The notes beneath the pieces were generated by a model. It did not search any database, was not told the origin of the DNA, and saw nothing but the letters and a program-made list of their open reading frames with translations. The translations under genes were made by a program, and so were the position numbers. A DNA stretch of 64,000 nt from assembly GCF_900101685.1 (NCBI RefSeq), contig NZ_FMZZ01000006.1, positions 62,001 to 126,000 on the forward strand, given 5' to 3'. Below, one piece after another: positions 26,332 through 34,410 of this stretch (the stretch's first letter is position 1; each line of letters starts with the position of its first letter). This DNA comes from Actinokineospora iranica (lineage in GTDB: Bacteria; Actinomycetota; Actinomycetes; Mycobacteriales; Pseudonocardiaceae).

Positions 26332-26682
26332 ATGTTGAAGTGTGAGACCCGTGCGGACGCGCTGGCCCGGCTGGGCAAGGCGCTGGCCGACCCGACCCGC
26401 TGCCGCATCCTCGTGGCCCTGCTGGACGGCGTCCGCTACCCCGCCCAGCTCGCCGACCGCCTGGGCCTGACCCGCTCCAACGTGTCCAACCACCTGTCCT
26501 GCCTGCGCGGCTGCGGCCTGGTCGTGGCCACCTACGAGGGCCGCCAGGTTCACTACGCCCTGGCCGACGCCCACCTGGCGCGGGCCCTAGGCGAACTGGC
26601 CAAGGTCGTGCTCGCCGTGGACACCACCGAGCCCTGCGCCAACGACAAGCGGCCCGCGACCACGCCGGAAGCAGGCAGATGA
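26332..26682 (+). CDS. cmtR: CmtR-type ArsR-family metal-sensing repressor (Cd/Pb)
   Basis: This 116-residue winged-helix protein is nearly superposable on mycobacterial CmtR. It has the recognition helix TRSNVSNHLSCLRGCGLVVA, the wing YEGRQVHYAL and the C-terminal LAVDTTEPC. Cys57, Cys61 and Cys102 occupy exactly the positions of the three CmtR ligands that bind Cd(II) and Pb(II). Metal binding should release it from the palindrome just upstream. The ATG at 26332 is the start; the stop overlaps the transporter start (ATGA), so sensor and exporter are one transcript. Confidence 0.9.
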   Translation: MLKCETRADALARLGKALADPTRCRILVALLDGVRYPAQLADRLGLTRSNVSNHLSCLRGCGLVVATYEGRQVHYALADAHLARALGELAKVVLAVDTTEPCANDKRPATTPEAGR

Positions 26683-27392
26683 GCACTGACGACCGGGTCG
26701 ACCCGTCACCGACGCTGCCGCCCGCCCCCGCGCAGGCCGGAGACGGCTGCGCGGACAGGTGCTGCACACCCAAGGCCACCAAGAGTTCCGCCCTGGCCCC
26801 GACCCTGCGGGCGGCGCTGACCCGCAGGGTGCGGCTGCTGGTGGCCGTGACCATCACCTACAACGTCATCGAGGCCATTGTCGCCATCACCGCGGGCACG
26901 GTCGCCTCATCCACGGCGCTGGTCGGCTTCGGCCTGGACTCGGTCATCGAGGTCGCCTCCGCGACCGCGGTGGCCTGGCAGTTCTCCGGCTCCGACCCCG
27001 AAGCCCGCGAGCGCGCGGCGCTGAAGGCGATCGCCGTGTCGTTCTTCGCGCTCGCCGCCTACGTCACCGTCGAATCGGCGCGCTCCCTGCTGGGCGCCGA
27101 AGCCGCGGGCCATTCCTCCGTCGGCATCGCGCTGGCGGCCGTGTCGCTGCTGGTCATGCCGATACTCTCGGCGGCGCAGCGCCGAGCGGGCCGCGAACTG
27201 GGCTCGGCCAGCGCCGTGGCCGACTCCAAGCAGACCCTGCTGTGCACGTACCTGTCCGGCGTGCTGCTGGTCGGCCTGCTGCTGAACTCCCTGTTCGGCT
27301 GGTCCTGGGCGGACCCGGTCGTCGCACTGGCCATCGCCGCCGTCGCGGTCAGGGAAGGCCGCGAAGCCTGGCGCGGCGAGCACTGCTGCTGA
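26679..27392 (+). CDS. Cation-diffusion-facilitator metal exporter
   Basis: This 237-residue protein has five to six hydrophobic helices. The first helix pair has NVIEAIVAITAG, then STALVGFGLDSVIEVASA (the family's metal-site Asp), and later SAVADSKQTLLCTYLSGVLL and WADPVVALAIAAVAVREG, with the second metal-site Asp. The usual cytoplasmic C-terminal domain is absent, giving a short form. Cysteine clusters GCADRCC at the N-terminus and HCC at the extreme C-terminus suggest capture of soft metals. Coupled to cmtR, it is likely the Cd/Pb (or Zn) efflux pump. Its stop is 6 bp from the convergent gntR stop. Confidence 0.85.
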   Translation: MSTDDRVDPSPTLPPAPAQAGDGCADRCCTPKATKSSALAPTLRAALTRRVRLLVAVTITYNVIEAIVAITAGTVASSTALVGFGLDSVIEVASATAVAWQFSGSDPEARERAALKAIAVSFFALAAYVTVESARSLLGAEAAGHSSVGIALAAVSLLVMPILSAAQRRAGRELGSASAVADSKQTLLCTYLSGVLLVGLLLNSLFGWSWADPVVALAIAAVAVREGREAWRGEHCC

Positions 27393-27398
27393 CGCCCC

Positions 27399-28091
27399 TC
27401 ACGGCAGGCCGAGCTCCATTTCCTCCATCGCCTGCGTGACGATCGCCCGCATGGCGGCCTCAGCGCGGTCCGGGGCGCCTGCCGCGATGGCCTCGGCGAC
27501 CTCGATGTGCAGGCGGACGGCCGCGGGCTGGGGTTCCTCCGGCATCAGGTGGTAGTGGGTGCGGCCGGTCAAGACCTCCCCGACGACATCGCCTAACTGG
27601 GTGAACATCTCGTTGCCCGACGCGGCCAGGACGAGCCGGTGGAAGGCGATGTCGTGGACCAGGAAGGCGTCGAGGTCGCGGGCCTTCGCGGTGGCGCGCA
27701 GGTTGACCGCGAGGACGGTCAGCTCGCCCGCCTGCTCCGGGGTGGCCCGGCGCGCGGCGAGGGCCGCGGCGACCGGCTCGGTGGCCGAGCGCAACTCGCT
27801 CAGCGAGCGCAGCTGGTCGGCGCGGGCTTCGCAGGCGAGCCGCCAGCGGATGACCAGCGGGTCGTAGAGGTTCCACGCCGCCAGCGGCTGCACGGTGATG
27901 CCCACCCGGCGCCTGCTGGTGACCAGCCGCATCGCCTCCAGCACCCGCAGCGCCTCCCGCGCGACGGTGCGGGACACGGCGAAGGCGCGCTCCAGCTCCT
28001 CGGTGCGTAGGACCGCGCCGGGCGGGTACTCGCCGTTCACGATGGCCGCGCCGAGCTGGTCGAGCACCTGGCCGGGAAGTCCTGAGGTCAC
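27399..28091 (-). CDS. gntR: GntR/FadR-subfamily repressor of the gluconate genes
   Basis: This 230-residue protein has an N-terminal winged helix (LRTEELERAFAVSRTVAREALRVLEAMRLV, about residues 28-57) and a C-terminal FCD ligand domain with the metal-binding His/Asp set (DAFLVHDIAFHRLVLAASGN and LHIEVAEAIAAG). It is divergent from gluconokinase, with a FadR-type operator at 28108-28118 between the two starts. It probably represses gntK-gntP and itself, with gluconate or phosphogluconate as inducer. The GTG start at 28091 is the first in frame before the helix-turn-helix. Confidence 0.85.
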   Translation of the reverse strand: MTSGLPGQVLDQLGAAIVNGEYPPGAVLRTEELERAFAVSRTVAREALRVLEAMRLVTSRRRVGITVQPLAAWNLYDPLVIRWRLACEARADQLRSLSELRSATEPVAAALAARRATPEQAGELTVLAVNLRATAKARDLDAFLVHDIAFHRLVLAASGNEMFTQLGDVVGEVLTGRTHYHLMPEEPQPAAVRLHIEVAEAIAAGAPDRAEAAMRAIVTQAMEEMELGLP

Positions 28092-28107
28092 CGGGCCACT
28101 ATCCCAC

Positions 28108-28118
28108 TCGTATGACCA
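28108..28118. promoter_or_regulatory. FadR-type GntR operator
   Basis: The 11-mer TCGTATGACCA fits the palindromic FadR-subfamily consensus TnGTnnnACnA exactly. It lies 17 bp upstream of the gntR start and 52 bp upstream of gntK, the right place to control both. Only one copy was found. Confidence 0.6.
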
Positions 28119-28169
28119 ATCTGTGGCCAGCTCTTGAATAAGTAGTACTTTTGGGTTTCACTGACCAGC

Positions 28170-28670
28170 GTGACAGAGCACACCGTTGTGGTCGTGATGG
28201 GTGTCTCGGGGTCCGGCAAGACCACCGTGGCCGCCCTGCTAGCCGCCCGCCTTGGCGTCCCCCTGGCCGAGGCCGACGAGTTCCACCCGCCCGCCAACAT
28301 CGCGAAGATGACCGCGGGCATCCCGCTGACCGACGAGGACCGCTGTCCCTGGCTGGCGGCCATCGCCGACTGGATCGCCGAGCGCGCGCGAACCGGCGGC
28401 GGGGTGGTGACCTGCTCCGCGCTCAAACGCCCCTACCGCGACCTGCTCCGCCGCGCCGCCCCCGACGACGTCTGGTTCGTCCACCTGCACGGGGACAAGT
28501 CGGTGCTCGCGGACCGGATCACCCGCCGCTCCGGCCACTTCATGCCCGCCAGCCTGCTCGACTCGCAACTGGCCGACCTGGAGCCACTGGGCCCCGACGA
28601 GCCCGGCGTCCGACTCGACATCACCCACACCCCAGAGGAACTGGCCGCCGCCGCCCTCCCCGCCCGATAG
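28170..28670 (+). CDS. gntK: Gluconokinase
   Basis: This 166-residue P-loop kinase of the GntK family has Walker A GVSGSGKTT at residues 11-19, ADEFHPPANIAKM with the substrate-binding region, GIPLTDEDRCPWL, the lid motif CSALKRPYRDLLR and HFMPASLLDSQLADLEPL. It phosphorylates gluconate to 6-phosphogluconate for the pentose phosphate pathway. The GTG start at 28170 is preceded by no strong ribosome site. Only 59 bp separate it from the permease, so they are one operon. Confidence 0.92.
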   Translation: MTEHTVVVVMGVSGSGKTTVAALLAARLGVPLAEADEFHPPANIAKMTAGIPLTDEDRCPWLAAIADWIAERARTGGGVVTCSALKRPYRDLLRRAAPDDVWFVHLHGDKSVLADRITRRSGHFMPASLLDSQLADLEPLGPDEPGVRLDITHTPEELAAAALPAR

Positions 28671-28729
28671 CCCGCCGACGCCATGGGCATTCCGACGACC
28701 GCCGTCGGTCCATCACGAACGGAGAACCC

Positions 28730-30091
28730 GTGACCACGCTTGCCGCGGGCTGGACTGGCCACGACACCAGACTCATCGGCGCGGCGCTGGTGGGCATCGC
28801 GCTGATCGTCGTGCTGATCACCAAAGCCAAGCTGCACCCGTTCCTGGCCCTGATCCTGGGCTCGGGGCTGCTGGGACTGGCGGCCGGGATGCCGGTCGAC
28901 AAGCTGATCGAGGGCTTCACCAAGGGCGTCGGGTCCACTGTGGCCGGTGTGGGCGTGCTGATCGCGCTGGGCGCGATGCTGGGCAAGCTGCTCGCCGACT
29001 CCGGCGGCGCCGACCAGATCGTGGACACCATCATGGGCAAGGCGTCGGGGGCGCGGCTGCCGTGGGCGATGGCGCTGGTGGCGGCGCTGATCGGGCTGCC
29101 GATGTTCTTCGAGATCGGCCTGGTCATGCTGATCCCGGTGGTGCTGCTCACCGCGCGGCGCAGCGGGCAACCGCTGATGCTGCTGGGGATTCCGGCGCTG
29201 GCGGGGCTGTCCGTGCTGCACGGGCTGGTGCCGCCGCACCCGGGTCCGCTGGTCGCGGTGGACGCGCTGAACGCCGACCTCGGGTTGACGCTCGGCCTGG
29301 GCGTGCTGGTGGCGATCCCGACGGTGATCGTCGCGGGGCCGCTGTTCGCCAAGCTGGCGTCCCGGTGGGTGACCGCGACCGTGCCGGAACACCTGGTGCC
29401 GAAGCCCACCGAGGCGCACGCGCGCAGGCCGAGTTTCGCCGCGACGCTGTCGACGGTGCTGCTGCCGGTCGTGCTGATGATGGGCAAGGCGCTCGCGGAC
29501 ATCCTGCTGGACAAGGAAAACACCGTGCGGCGGGCGCTGGACTTCCTGGGCAGCCCGCTGGTGGCGCTGCTGGCCGCGGTGCTCGTCGGCATGGTCACCC
29601 TCGGCCGGGGCGCGGGCTTCGGCCGGGACCGGCTGTCGACGTCGATCGCGGCGTCCCTGCCGCCGATCGCGGGTATCCTGCTCATCGTCGGCGCGGGCGG
29701 CGGCTTCAAGCAGACCCTGATCGACGCGGGCGTCGGCGACGTGATCACGTCCCTGGCCACGGACGCGAACTTCTCCCCGCTGCTGCTGGGCTGGCTGATC
29801 GCCGTCGCCATCCGCCTCGCCACCGGCTCGGCCACCGTCGCCACCATCTCGGCCGCGGGCATCATCGCCCCGCTGGCCGCGGGCATGGAACCGGCTCAGT
29901 CGGCCCTGCTGGCGCTGGCCATCGGCGCGGGCTCCCTGTTCTTCTCACACGTCAACGACGCGGGATTCTGGCTGGTCAAGGAGTACTTCGGCATGACAGT
30001 GGGGCAGACGATCAAGACGTGGTCGATCATGGAGACGATCATCTCGGTCACCGCGATCGCCCTGATCATGCCGCTGAGCCTGCTGCTCTAG
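28730..30091 (+). CDS. gntP: GntP-family gluconate permease
   Basis: This 453-residue membrane protein has about 12-14 helices in the GntP pattern: HPFLALILGSGLLGLAAGM, IALGAMLGKLLADSGGADQI, GLPMFFEIGLVMLIPV, HGLVPPHPGPL, the RLATGSATVATISAAGIIAPL segment near the C-terminus, and HVNDAGFWLVKEYFGM. It imports gluconate with protons. The start is GTG at 28730 with ggagaa 4 bp before it. It is the last gene of the gluconate operon; its stop is 42 bp from the convergent nudC stop, with no strong hairpin between. Confidence 0.92.
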   Translation: MTTLAAGWTGHDTRLIGAALVGIALIVVLITKAKLHPFLALILGSGLLGLAAGMPVDKLIEGFTKGVGSTVAGVGVLIALGAMLGKLLADSGGADQIVDTIMGKASGARLPWAMALVAALIGLPMFFEIGLVMLIPVVLLTARRSGQPLMLLGIPALAGLSVLHGLVPPHPGPLVAVDALNADLGLTLGLGVLVAIPTVIVAGPLFAKLASRWVTATVPEHLVPKPTEAHARRPSFAATLSTVLLPVVLMMGKALADILLDKENTVRRALDFLGSPLVALLAAVLVGMVTLGRGAGFGRDRLSTSIAASLPPIAGILLIVGAGGGFKQTLIDAGVGDVITSLATDANFSPLLLGWLIAVAIRLATGSATVATISAAGIIAPLAAGMEPAQSALLALAIGAGSLFFSHVNDAGFWLVKEYFGMTVGQTIKTWSIMETIISVTAIALIMPLSLLL

Positions 30092-30133
30092 GCATCTCCG
30101 CTCCACGGCCTCCAGCCGACGAATCCGCGGGTG

Positions 30134-31114
30134 CTACCCGGCCGCCGCCCAGCCTTGCAGCATCTGCAGGGCTATCGAGGTGGCGCCGGGGAGGATCAGG
30201 TCGCCGGTTTCGCCGTCGCCTGCCAGGGCCTCGCGGACTTCGGCGCGGGGGACCCAGCGGGCGCGCTCGATTTCGCCTTCGGCGAGCACCAGCGGGGCAT
30301 CGCGGTCGGCGACGGCGGCGAAGCCGATCATGACCGAGCGGGGGAACGGCCAGGGTTGGCTGCCCAGGTAGCGGATGCCCGTGACTCCGACGCCGACTTC
30401 CTCGGCCATCTCGCGTTCGACGCAGGCCTCCAAGGACTCCCCCGCCTCGACGAAGCCCGCGAGAACCGAGTAGCGGCCCGGGGGCCAGACCGGCTGGCGG
30501 GCGAGGAGGACGTGCTCGCCGTTGACGCCGACGCCGTCGTGGATGAGGCAGATGACGGCCGGGTCGGTGCGCGGGTATTCCTCCCGGTGGCACCCGGTGC
30601 AGGTGGCCGCCCACCCGGCCGCGGTGACCTCGACCGGGGAGCCGCAGGCAGCGCAGAACCTGGCTCGGGCGTGCCAGTTGGCGAGGGCGACCGCGGTGGT
30701 GAACAGGCCTGCGTCGGTGTCGTCGAGCAGCGCGCCGACGCCACGCAGGTCGTGCCACTGCTCGCCGGTCGCGGAGACCGCGCCCGGCCACAGGCCCCAG
30801 CCGTTCGGCGGCGGCACGGCGCCGTCGCGGAACGGCTCCCGGGCTGGCATCGTCCAGTACGCGAGGTCGCCCTGTTCGCCGAGCAGGCTCGCCTGGACGG
30901 GCCGCTCGTCGCCGATCGCGGACGACGGGCGCAGGGCCAGCGCGGTGGCGTCGTCCCGGACCGGGGTGCGGCCGTGCCGGTCGACCAGCAGGACCTGGCC
31001 CGCCTTCCAGAGCCGGTCAAGCCGGGCGTCGTCCTTGCGGGCGGTCTCGTCCCGTTCGATGGTGGAGCGGGAAAGCGCGGGCAGCGTGGCGAGTCCGAAT
31101 GGCTCCGCGGTCAC
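30134..31114 (-). CDS. nudC: NAD(+) diphosphatase / NAD-decapping Nudix hydrolase NudC
   Basis: The length is 326 residues. A four-cysteine zinc ribbon lies at residues 154, 157, 172 and 175. The Nudix box at about 220-242 reads GFVEAGESLEACVEREMAEEVGV, split here as GFVEAGES and REMAEEVGV. The NudC-specific SQPWPFPRS sits at 252-260. It hydrolyses NAD(H) to NMN(H) and AMP and removes NAD caps from RNA. The start codon is GTG at 31114. It lies 44 bp downstream of the M16-like gene on the same strand. It corresponds to Rv3199c. Confidence 0.92.
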   Translation of the reverse strand: MTAEPFGLATLPALSRSTIERDETARKDDARLDRLWKAGQVLLVDRHGRTPVRDDATALALRPSSAIGDERPVQASLLGEQGDLAYWTMPAREPFRDGAVPPPNGWGLWPGAVSATGEQWHDLRGVGALLDDTDAGLFTTAVALANWHARARFCAACGSPVEVTAAGWAATCTGCHREEYPRTDPAVICLIHDGVGVNGEHVLLARQPVWPPGRYSVLAGFVEAGESLEACVEREMAEEVGVGVTGIRYLGSQPWPFPRSVMIGFAAVADRDAPLVLAEGEIERARWVPRAEVREALAGDGETGDLILPGATSIALQMLQGWAAAG

Positions 31115-31158
31115 GGGCGCACCCCCTGGCGCGGGCGCATCGCCTCAGCCGCTCGTGG

Positions 31159-32514
31159 TCATGGGAATCGGACACCTCCGAGCAGCCGCAGGCTGTCGAG
31201 TTCGCGCGCGTCGCCGACGATGACGCCGGTGAACCTGGTCGGGGCGAAGAACTCGGCCGCCGCGGCGGCGACGTCGTCGACGGTGACGGCTTTGAGTCGC
31301 TCGGGGTGCTGGACCAGCCAGTCGACGCCGTGCCCGAGGACGGCGAGCGCGGCCAACTGGGAGGCGAGGCCGCCCTGGGAGGACGTGCTGGTGACCAGCG
31401 AGCCGATCGCGTACTGGCGGACGGTGTCCACTTCGGACTCGGTGGGCGGGGACAGGGCGAGCCTGCCCAGCTCGTAGCGGATCTCCAGGAGAGCGGCGGC
31501 GGTGACCTTGCTGGCGGTGTCGGTGTCGATCAGCAGGGTCGCGCCGTGCGGGGTGAACTCCGGGTAGGAGCGGGCGTGGTAGGTGAAGCCCTTGTCCTCG
31601 CGGATGTTCTCGACCAGGCGGGAGGAGAAGAAGCCGCCGAAGGCGAGGTTGGCCAGTTGCAGGGCCGGGTAGCGCGGGTCGGTGCGGGTGATCGACTGCG
31701 CGGAAAGGCGGAACTGGGACTGCACGGCGCCGGGCCGGTCGACCAGCAGCAGGTCGCCCGGGGTCAACTCGGGCAGCGGCGGCAGGATCGCGGCGGCCTG
31801 GTCCGACTTCCACCCGGACAGCGCCGCGTCGATCCCGGCGACGGCCCGCTTGGGCTCGATGTCGCCGACCACGACGAGGACCGAGTTGCGCGGAAGCACC
31901 GCGGCGGCGTGCAGCGCGCGCACGTCGGCGGGCTCGACCGTGGCGACGTCGGCCGCTTCTGGCATCTCGCGGGTGATGGGGTGGTCGCCGTAGCGGTGCT
32001 TCTGCAGCGCCTGCCGCGCGATCACGTTGGGCTGCGACCGGGCGACGGTGATCCGCTCGACCAGCCGGTCCCGCTCGCCCGCCACCTCGTCGTCGCGGTA
32101 GACCGCGCCGGTGAGAGCGTCGGCCAGGACGTCGAGCAGGGTCTCGAACCCGCTGGCGAGCGCGTTGCCGCCGATCGCGAGCAACTCCGGGTCGACCATG
32201 GCGGACAACTCGCCCCCGGCGAGGGCCAGTTCGGTGTCGACCCCCACCCGGTCCCGCTTCTCGGTGCCGGTCAGGATCGCCGCGGCCAAGACCTCGGCCC
32301 GCGCCGCGTGCATCGGGTCCTCACCCGCGAACGGGATGCGCAGCCGCACCTCGACCATCGGCACCGTCGGCAGGTGCACGGCGATGACCCGCAGCCCGTT
32401 GTCCAGCACGGTGTCCACTGAGGACAGATTGGCTGCCGCCCGCTGCTCGCCAAGCGGCGGGAGGGGGCGCGGCCCCACGGCGGTGCGCCCGATCTCCTCG
32501 GCGGTGCGACTCAC
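31159..32514 (-). CDS. M16 peptidase-like protein without the zinc motif (non-catalytic partner)
   Basis: This 451-residue protein has the two M16 halves (VLDNGLRVIAVHLPTVPMVEVRL at the start; GFFSSRLVENIREDKGFTYH, the conserved substrate-binding block, near residue 310). At the place of the HxxEH zinc site it reads AARAEVLAAAIL, so it cannot bind zinc. Bacterial M16B enzymes often work as a pair of one zinc-bearing and one RxxxY-bearing subunit; this is the latter (RLVENIREDKGFTY). The GTG at 32514 was chosen because aggaggaa precedes it by 6 bp and the upstream frame is low complexity. The zinc-bearing partner is at 33038-34321. Confidence 0.88.
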   Translation of the reverse strand: MSRTAEEIGRTAVGPRPLPPLGEQRAAANLSSVDTVLDNGLRVIAVHLPTVPMVEVRLRIPFAGEDPMHAARAEVLAAAILTGTEKRDRVGVDTELALAGGELSAMVDPELLAIGGNALASGFETLLDVLADALTGAVYRDDEVAGERDRLVERITVARSQPNVIARQALQKHRYGDHPITREMPEAADVATVEPADVRALHAAAVLPRNSVLVVVGDIEPKRAVAGIDAALSGWKSDQAAAILPPLPELTPGDLLLVDRPGAVQSQFRLSAQSITRTDPRYPALQLANLAFGGFFSSRLVENIREDKGFTYHARSYPEFTPHGATLLIDTDTASKVTAAALLEIRYELGRLALSPPTESEVDTVRQYAIGSLVTSTSSQGGLASQLAALAVLGHGVDWLVQHPERLKAVTVDDVAAAAAEFFAPTRFTGVIVGDARELDSLRLLGGVRFP

Positions 32515-33041
32515 TGGCTTCCTCCTGCGAACGAGACAAGGCGAACGGGATGCGAAAGGGTGGCGCGGACGAGCGACGCGACCATGCCCGGTCCGGGCTG
32601 GACGATCAGACTTGGCGCGGGCCGCGCGGAAATGGATGACGCCTGCCGCGGGAACGGACCGGGCGCTGACTCGGAGAACAAGGACAGCGCGGCCTCGGCG
32701 GGGTGGGACACGGGCCTGGGCGCGGAGGGCTTCGGCGCGGCGGGTCCGCCACCGCGAGGCACTGCGGCGGGCTGGGCGGCGCACGGCGGACCGGCAAGCC
32801 CGCTGACATGCGATCCGGCGGCGGACCGAGTGGGTCGAGCAGGCGCGGGCAACCCGGCAGCGCTGACAGGCACGGCGCTGACAGGCACGGCGCTGGCAGC
32901 GGGAGGTGACGCCGGAGGCTCGGTCGCGCACGCGGCAGACACCGTGGCGCGCGATGGCGTGCGGGGCTTGCTGGTGCGGGGCTGGGTGGTGGGGCTATGG
33001 GGCGTGGGGCGGTGGCGGGTCGGGGGTGCGGGCGGCGTCAT
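32511..33041 (-). CDS. Pro/Ala/Ser-rich open frame joining the two M16 genes (uncertain)
   Basis: This 176-codon frame starts at ATG 33041, overlapping the stop of the upstream M16 peptidase (ATGA). It stops at 32511-32513, overlapping the start of the downstream M16 gene (GTGA). Both ends are therefore in the form typical of coupled genes. The content is low complexity (repeated PVSA, many Pro, Ala and Ser), with a more ordinary hydrophobic end, and third-position GC is weaker than in its neighbours. It may be a disordered linker protein, or a spacer kept open by chance. If it is not coding, this 523-bp interval holds only short direct repeats, such as acaggcacggcgctg twice near 32868-32897. 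Confidence 0.35.
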   Translation of the reverse strand: MTPPAPPTRHRPTPHSPTTQPRTSKPRTPSRATVSAACATEPPASPPAASAVPVSAVPVSAAGLPAPARPTRSAAGSHVSGLAGPPCAAQPAAVPRGGGPAAPKPSAPRPVSHPAEAALSLFSESAPGPFPRQASSISARPAPSLIVQPGPGMVASLVRATLSHPVRLVSFAGGSQ

Positions 33042-34321
33042 TCGTGGTCTCCGGCTGGGGAGACGGTGAGGACGGCGCGGGAGTCGGGGCGCAGGGCCTT
33101 GGCGGCGGCCGCGACGGCGTCTGGGGTCACGGCGCTGATGCGGTCGGGGAGCTCGTAGACCAGGGACGGGTCGCCGTAGAGGAGTTCGAAGGCGCCCAGG
33201 GCCAGGGTGCGGCTGACTATGCGGTCGTGTTCCTTGTGGAGGCTGGCGGCCCAGCGGGCGGTGACCTTGGCCAGTTCGGCTGCGGCGGGCGGGGTGCTCG
33301 CCAGTTTGTCCAGTTCGTCGTCGATGGCCGAGAGGACTGTGTCGACGTCGACGTCGGGGGTGTGCATCGCGGTGATGGTGAAGGTGTCCGGGTCGCGGGC
33401 CTCGAAGGGGCCGAACATGCCGCAGCCCGCGTTGACCTCGGTGACCAACTGGTCGCCGTAGACCAGGCGCTGTTGCAGGCGGGAGCCGTCGCCGTCGGTG
33501 AGGACGCCTGCCAAAACCAGGTAGGCGATGTAGGAGTCGAGCTCATCGATCGGGTCGGGGATGCGGTAGCCGATGGCGACCGCGGGCAGGGGGGCCAACG
33601 GGTCGGGGTGGTCGGCGCGGATCTCGACGGCGGGCGGCGGCTCGGCGAACGAGGGGCGTTGCGGGCGCGGGCGGGCCGGGACGTCGCCGAAGTGCTTCTC
33701 GATCAGCGCCAGGGCGGTCTCGACGGTGAAGTCGCCCGCGACGGTGAGGACGGCGTTGGCCGGGGCGTAGTAGGTGTCGAAGAACGCGGCGCAGTCGGCG
33801 ACCGTGGCCTGTTCGAGGTCTTCGAAGCCGCCGTAGCCGTTGTGCGCGTTGGGGAAGGTGTCGAACAGCACCGGGGGGAGCAGGATCCACGGGAAACCGC
33901 CGTAGGGGCGGTTCAGCACGTTGAGCCGGATCTCCTCCTTCACCACGTCGATCTGGTTGCGGAGGTTCTCCTCGGTGAGCTTCGGCGCGCGCATCCGGTC
34001 CGCTTCGAGGAACAGGGCGCGCTCCAGCGCGGCCGAGGGCAGGACCTCGAAGTAGTCGGTGTAGTCGGGGTGGGTCGAGCCGTTGAAGGTGCCCCCCGAT
34101 GACTGCACGTGCCGGAAGTGGGCCAGTTTCTCCAGACTCTCGCTGCCCTGGAACATCAAGTGCTCGAACAGGTGCGCGAAGCCGGTCCGGCCCTCGGGCT
34201 CGGACCGGAAACCCACGTCGTAGTGCACGCTGACGCCGACGACCGGTGAGGTCGAGTCGGGGGCGAGAACGACGCGGAGGCCGTTGGGCAGGGTGTGCCT
34301 GTGCAGCTGGGAAACGGTCAC
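33038..34321 (-). CDS. M16B zinc metallopeptidase (catalytic partner)
   Basis: This 427-residue protein has the inverted zinc motif HLFEH at residues 50-54 and the third ligand Glu in DVVKEEIRLN near residue 130. The typical start LPNGLRVVLAPDSTSP and HPDYTDYFEVLP are also present. It is predicted to be a cytoplasmic processing peptidase that forms a clamshell with the zinc-less gene downstream (31159-32514). The start is GTG at 34321. The region just upstream (34345-34378) holds a GC-rich hairpin that includes a DnaA-box-like sequence. The stop overlaps the start of the proline-rich frame. Confidence 0.92.
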   Translation of the reverse strand: MTVSQLHRHTLPNGLRVVLAPDSTSPVVGVSVHYDVGFRSEPEGRTGFAHLFEHLMFQGSESLEKLAHFRHVQSSGGTFNGSTHPDYTDYFEVLPSAALERALFLEADRMRAPKLTEENLRNQIDVVKEEIRLNVLNRPYGGFPWILLPPVLFDTFPNAHNGYGGFEDLEQATVADCAAFFDTYYAPANAVLTVAGDFTVETALALIEKHFGDVPARPRPQRPSFAEPPPAVEIRADHPDPLAPLPAVAIGYRIPDPIDELDSYIAYLVLAGVLTDGDGSRLQQRLVYGDQLVTEVNAGCGMFGPFEARDPDTFTITAMHTPDVDVDTVLSAIDDELDKLASTPPAAAELAKVTARWAASLHKEHDRIVSRTLALGAFELLYGDPSLVYELPDRISAVTPDAVAAAAKALRPDSRAVLTVSPAGDHE

Positions 34322-34344
34322 AGGGCGAGCCTACGGGAGGTCGG

Positions 34345-34378
34345 CCACAGGCGGACAGCGCACGGTGCCCGCCTGTGG
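34345..34378. promoter_or_regulatory. Inverted repeat with an overlapping DnaA-box-like nonamer
   Basis: CCACAGGCGG and CCGCCTGTGG form a perfect 10-bp inverted repeat with a 14-base loop, between the M16 start (34321) and the DUF2207 stop (34411). It can be a terminator for the DUF2207 gene, or a site at the M16 promoter. The right arm runs into TGTGGATAA (34374-34382), the exact complement of the DnaA box TTATCCACA. One isolated box is not an origin. Confidence 0.5.
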
Positions 34379-34410
34379 ATAACTTCGGATCTTGGCTGGT
34401 CAGCGGGGGC

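Noticed and set aside
34374-34382. DnaA box as evidence for a replication origin
   Set aside because: Only one perfect nonamer, no cluster, no AT-rich unwinding region and no dnaA/dnaN nearby.
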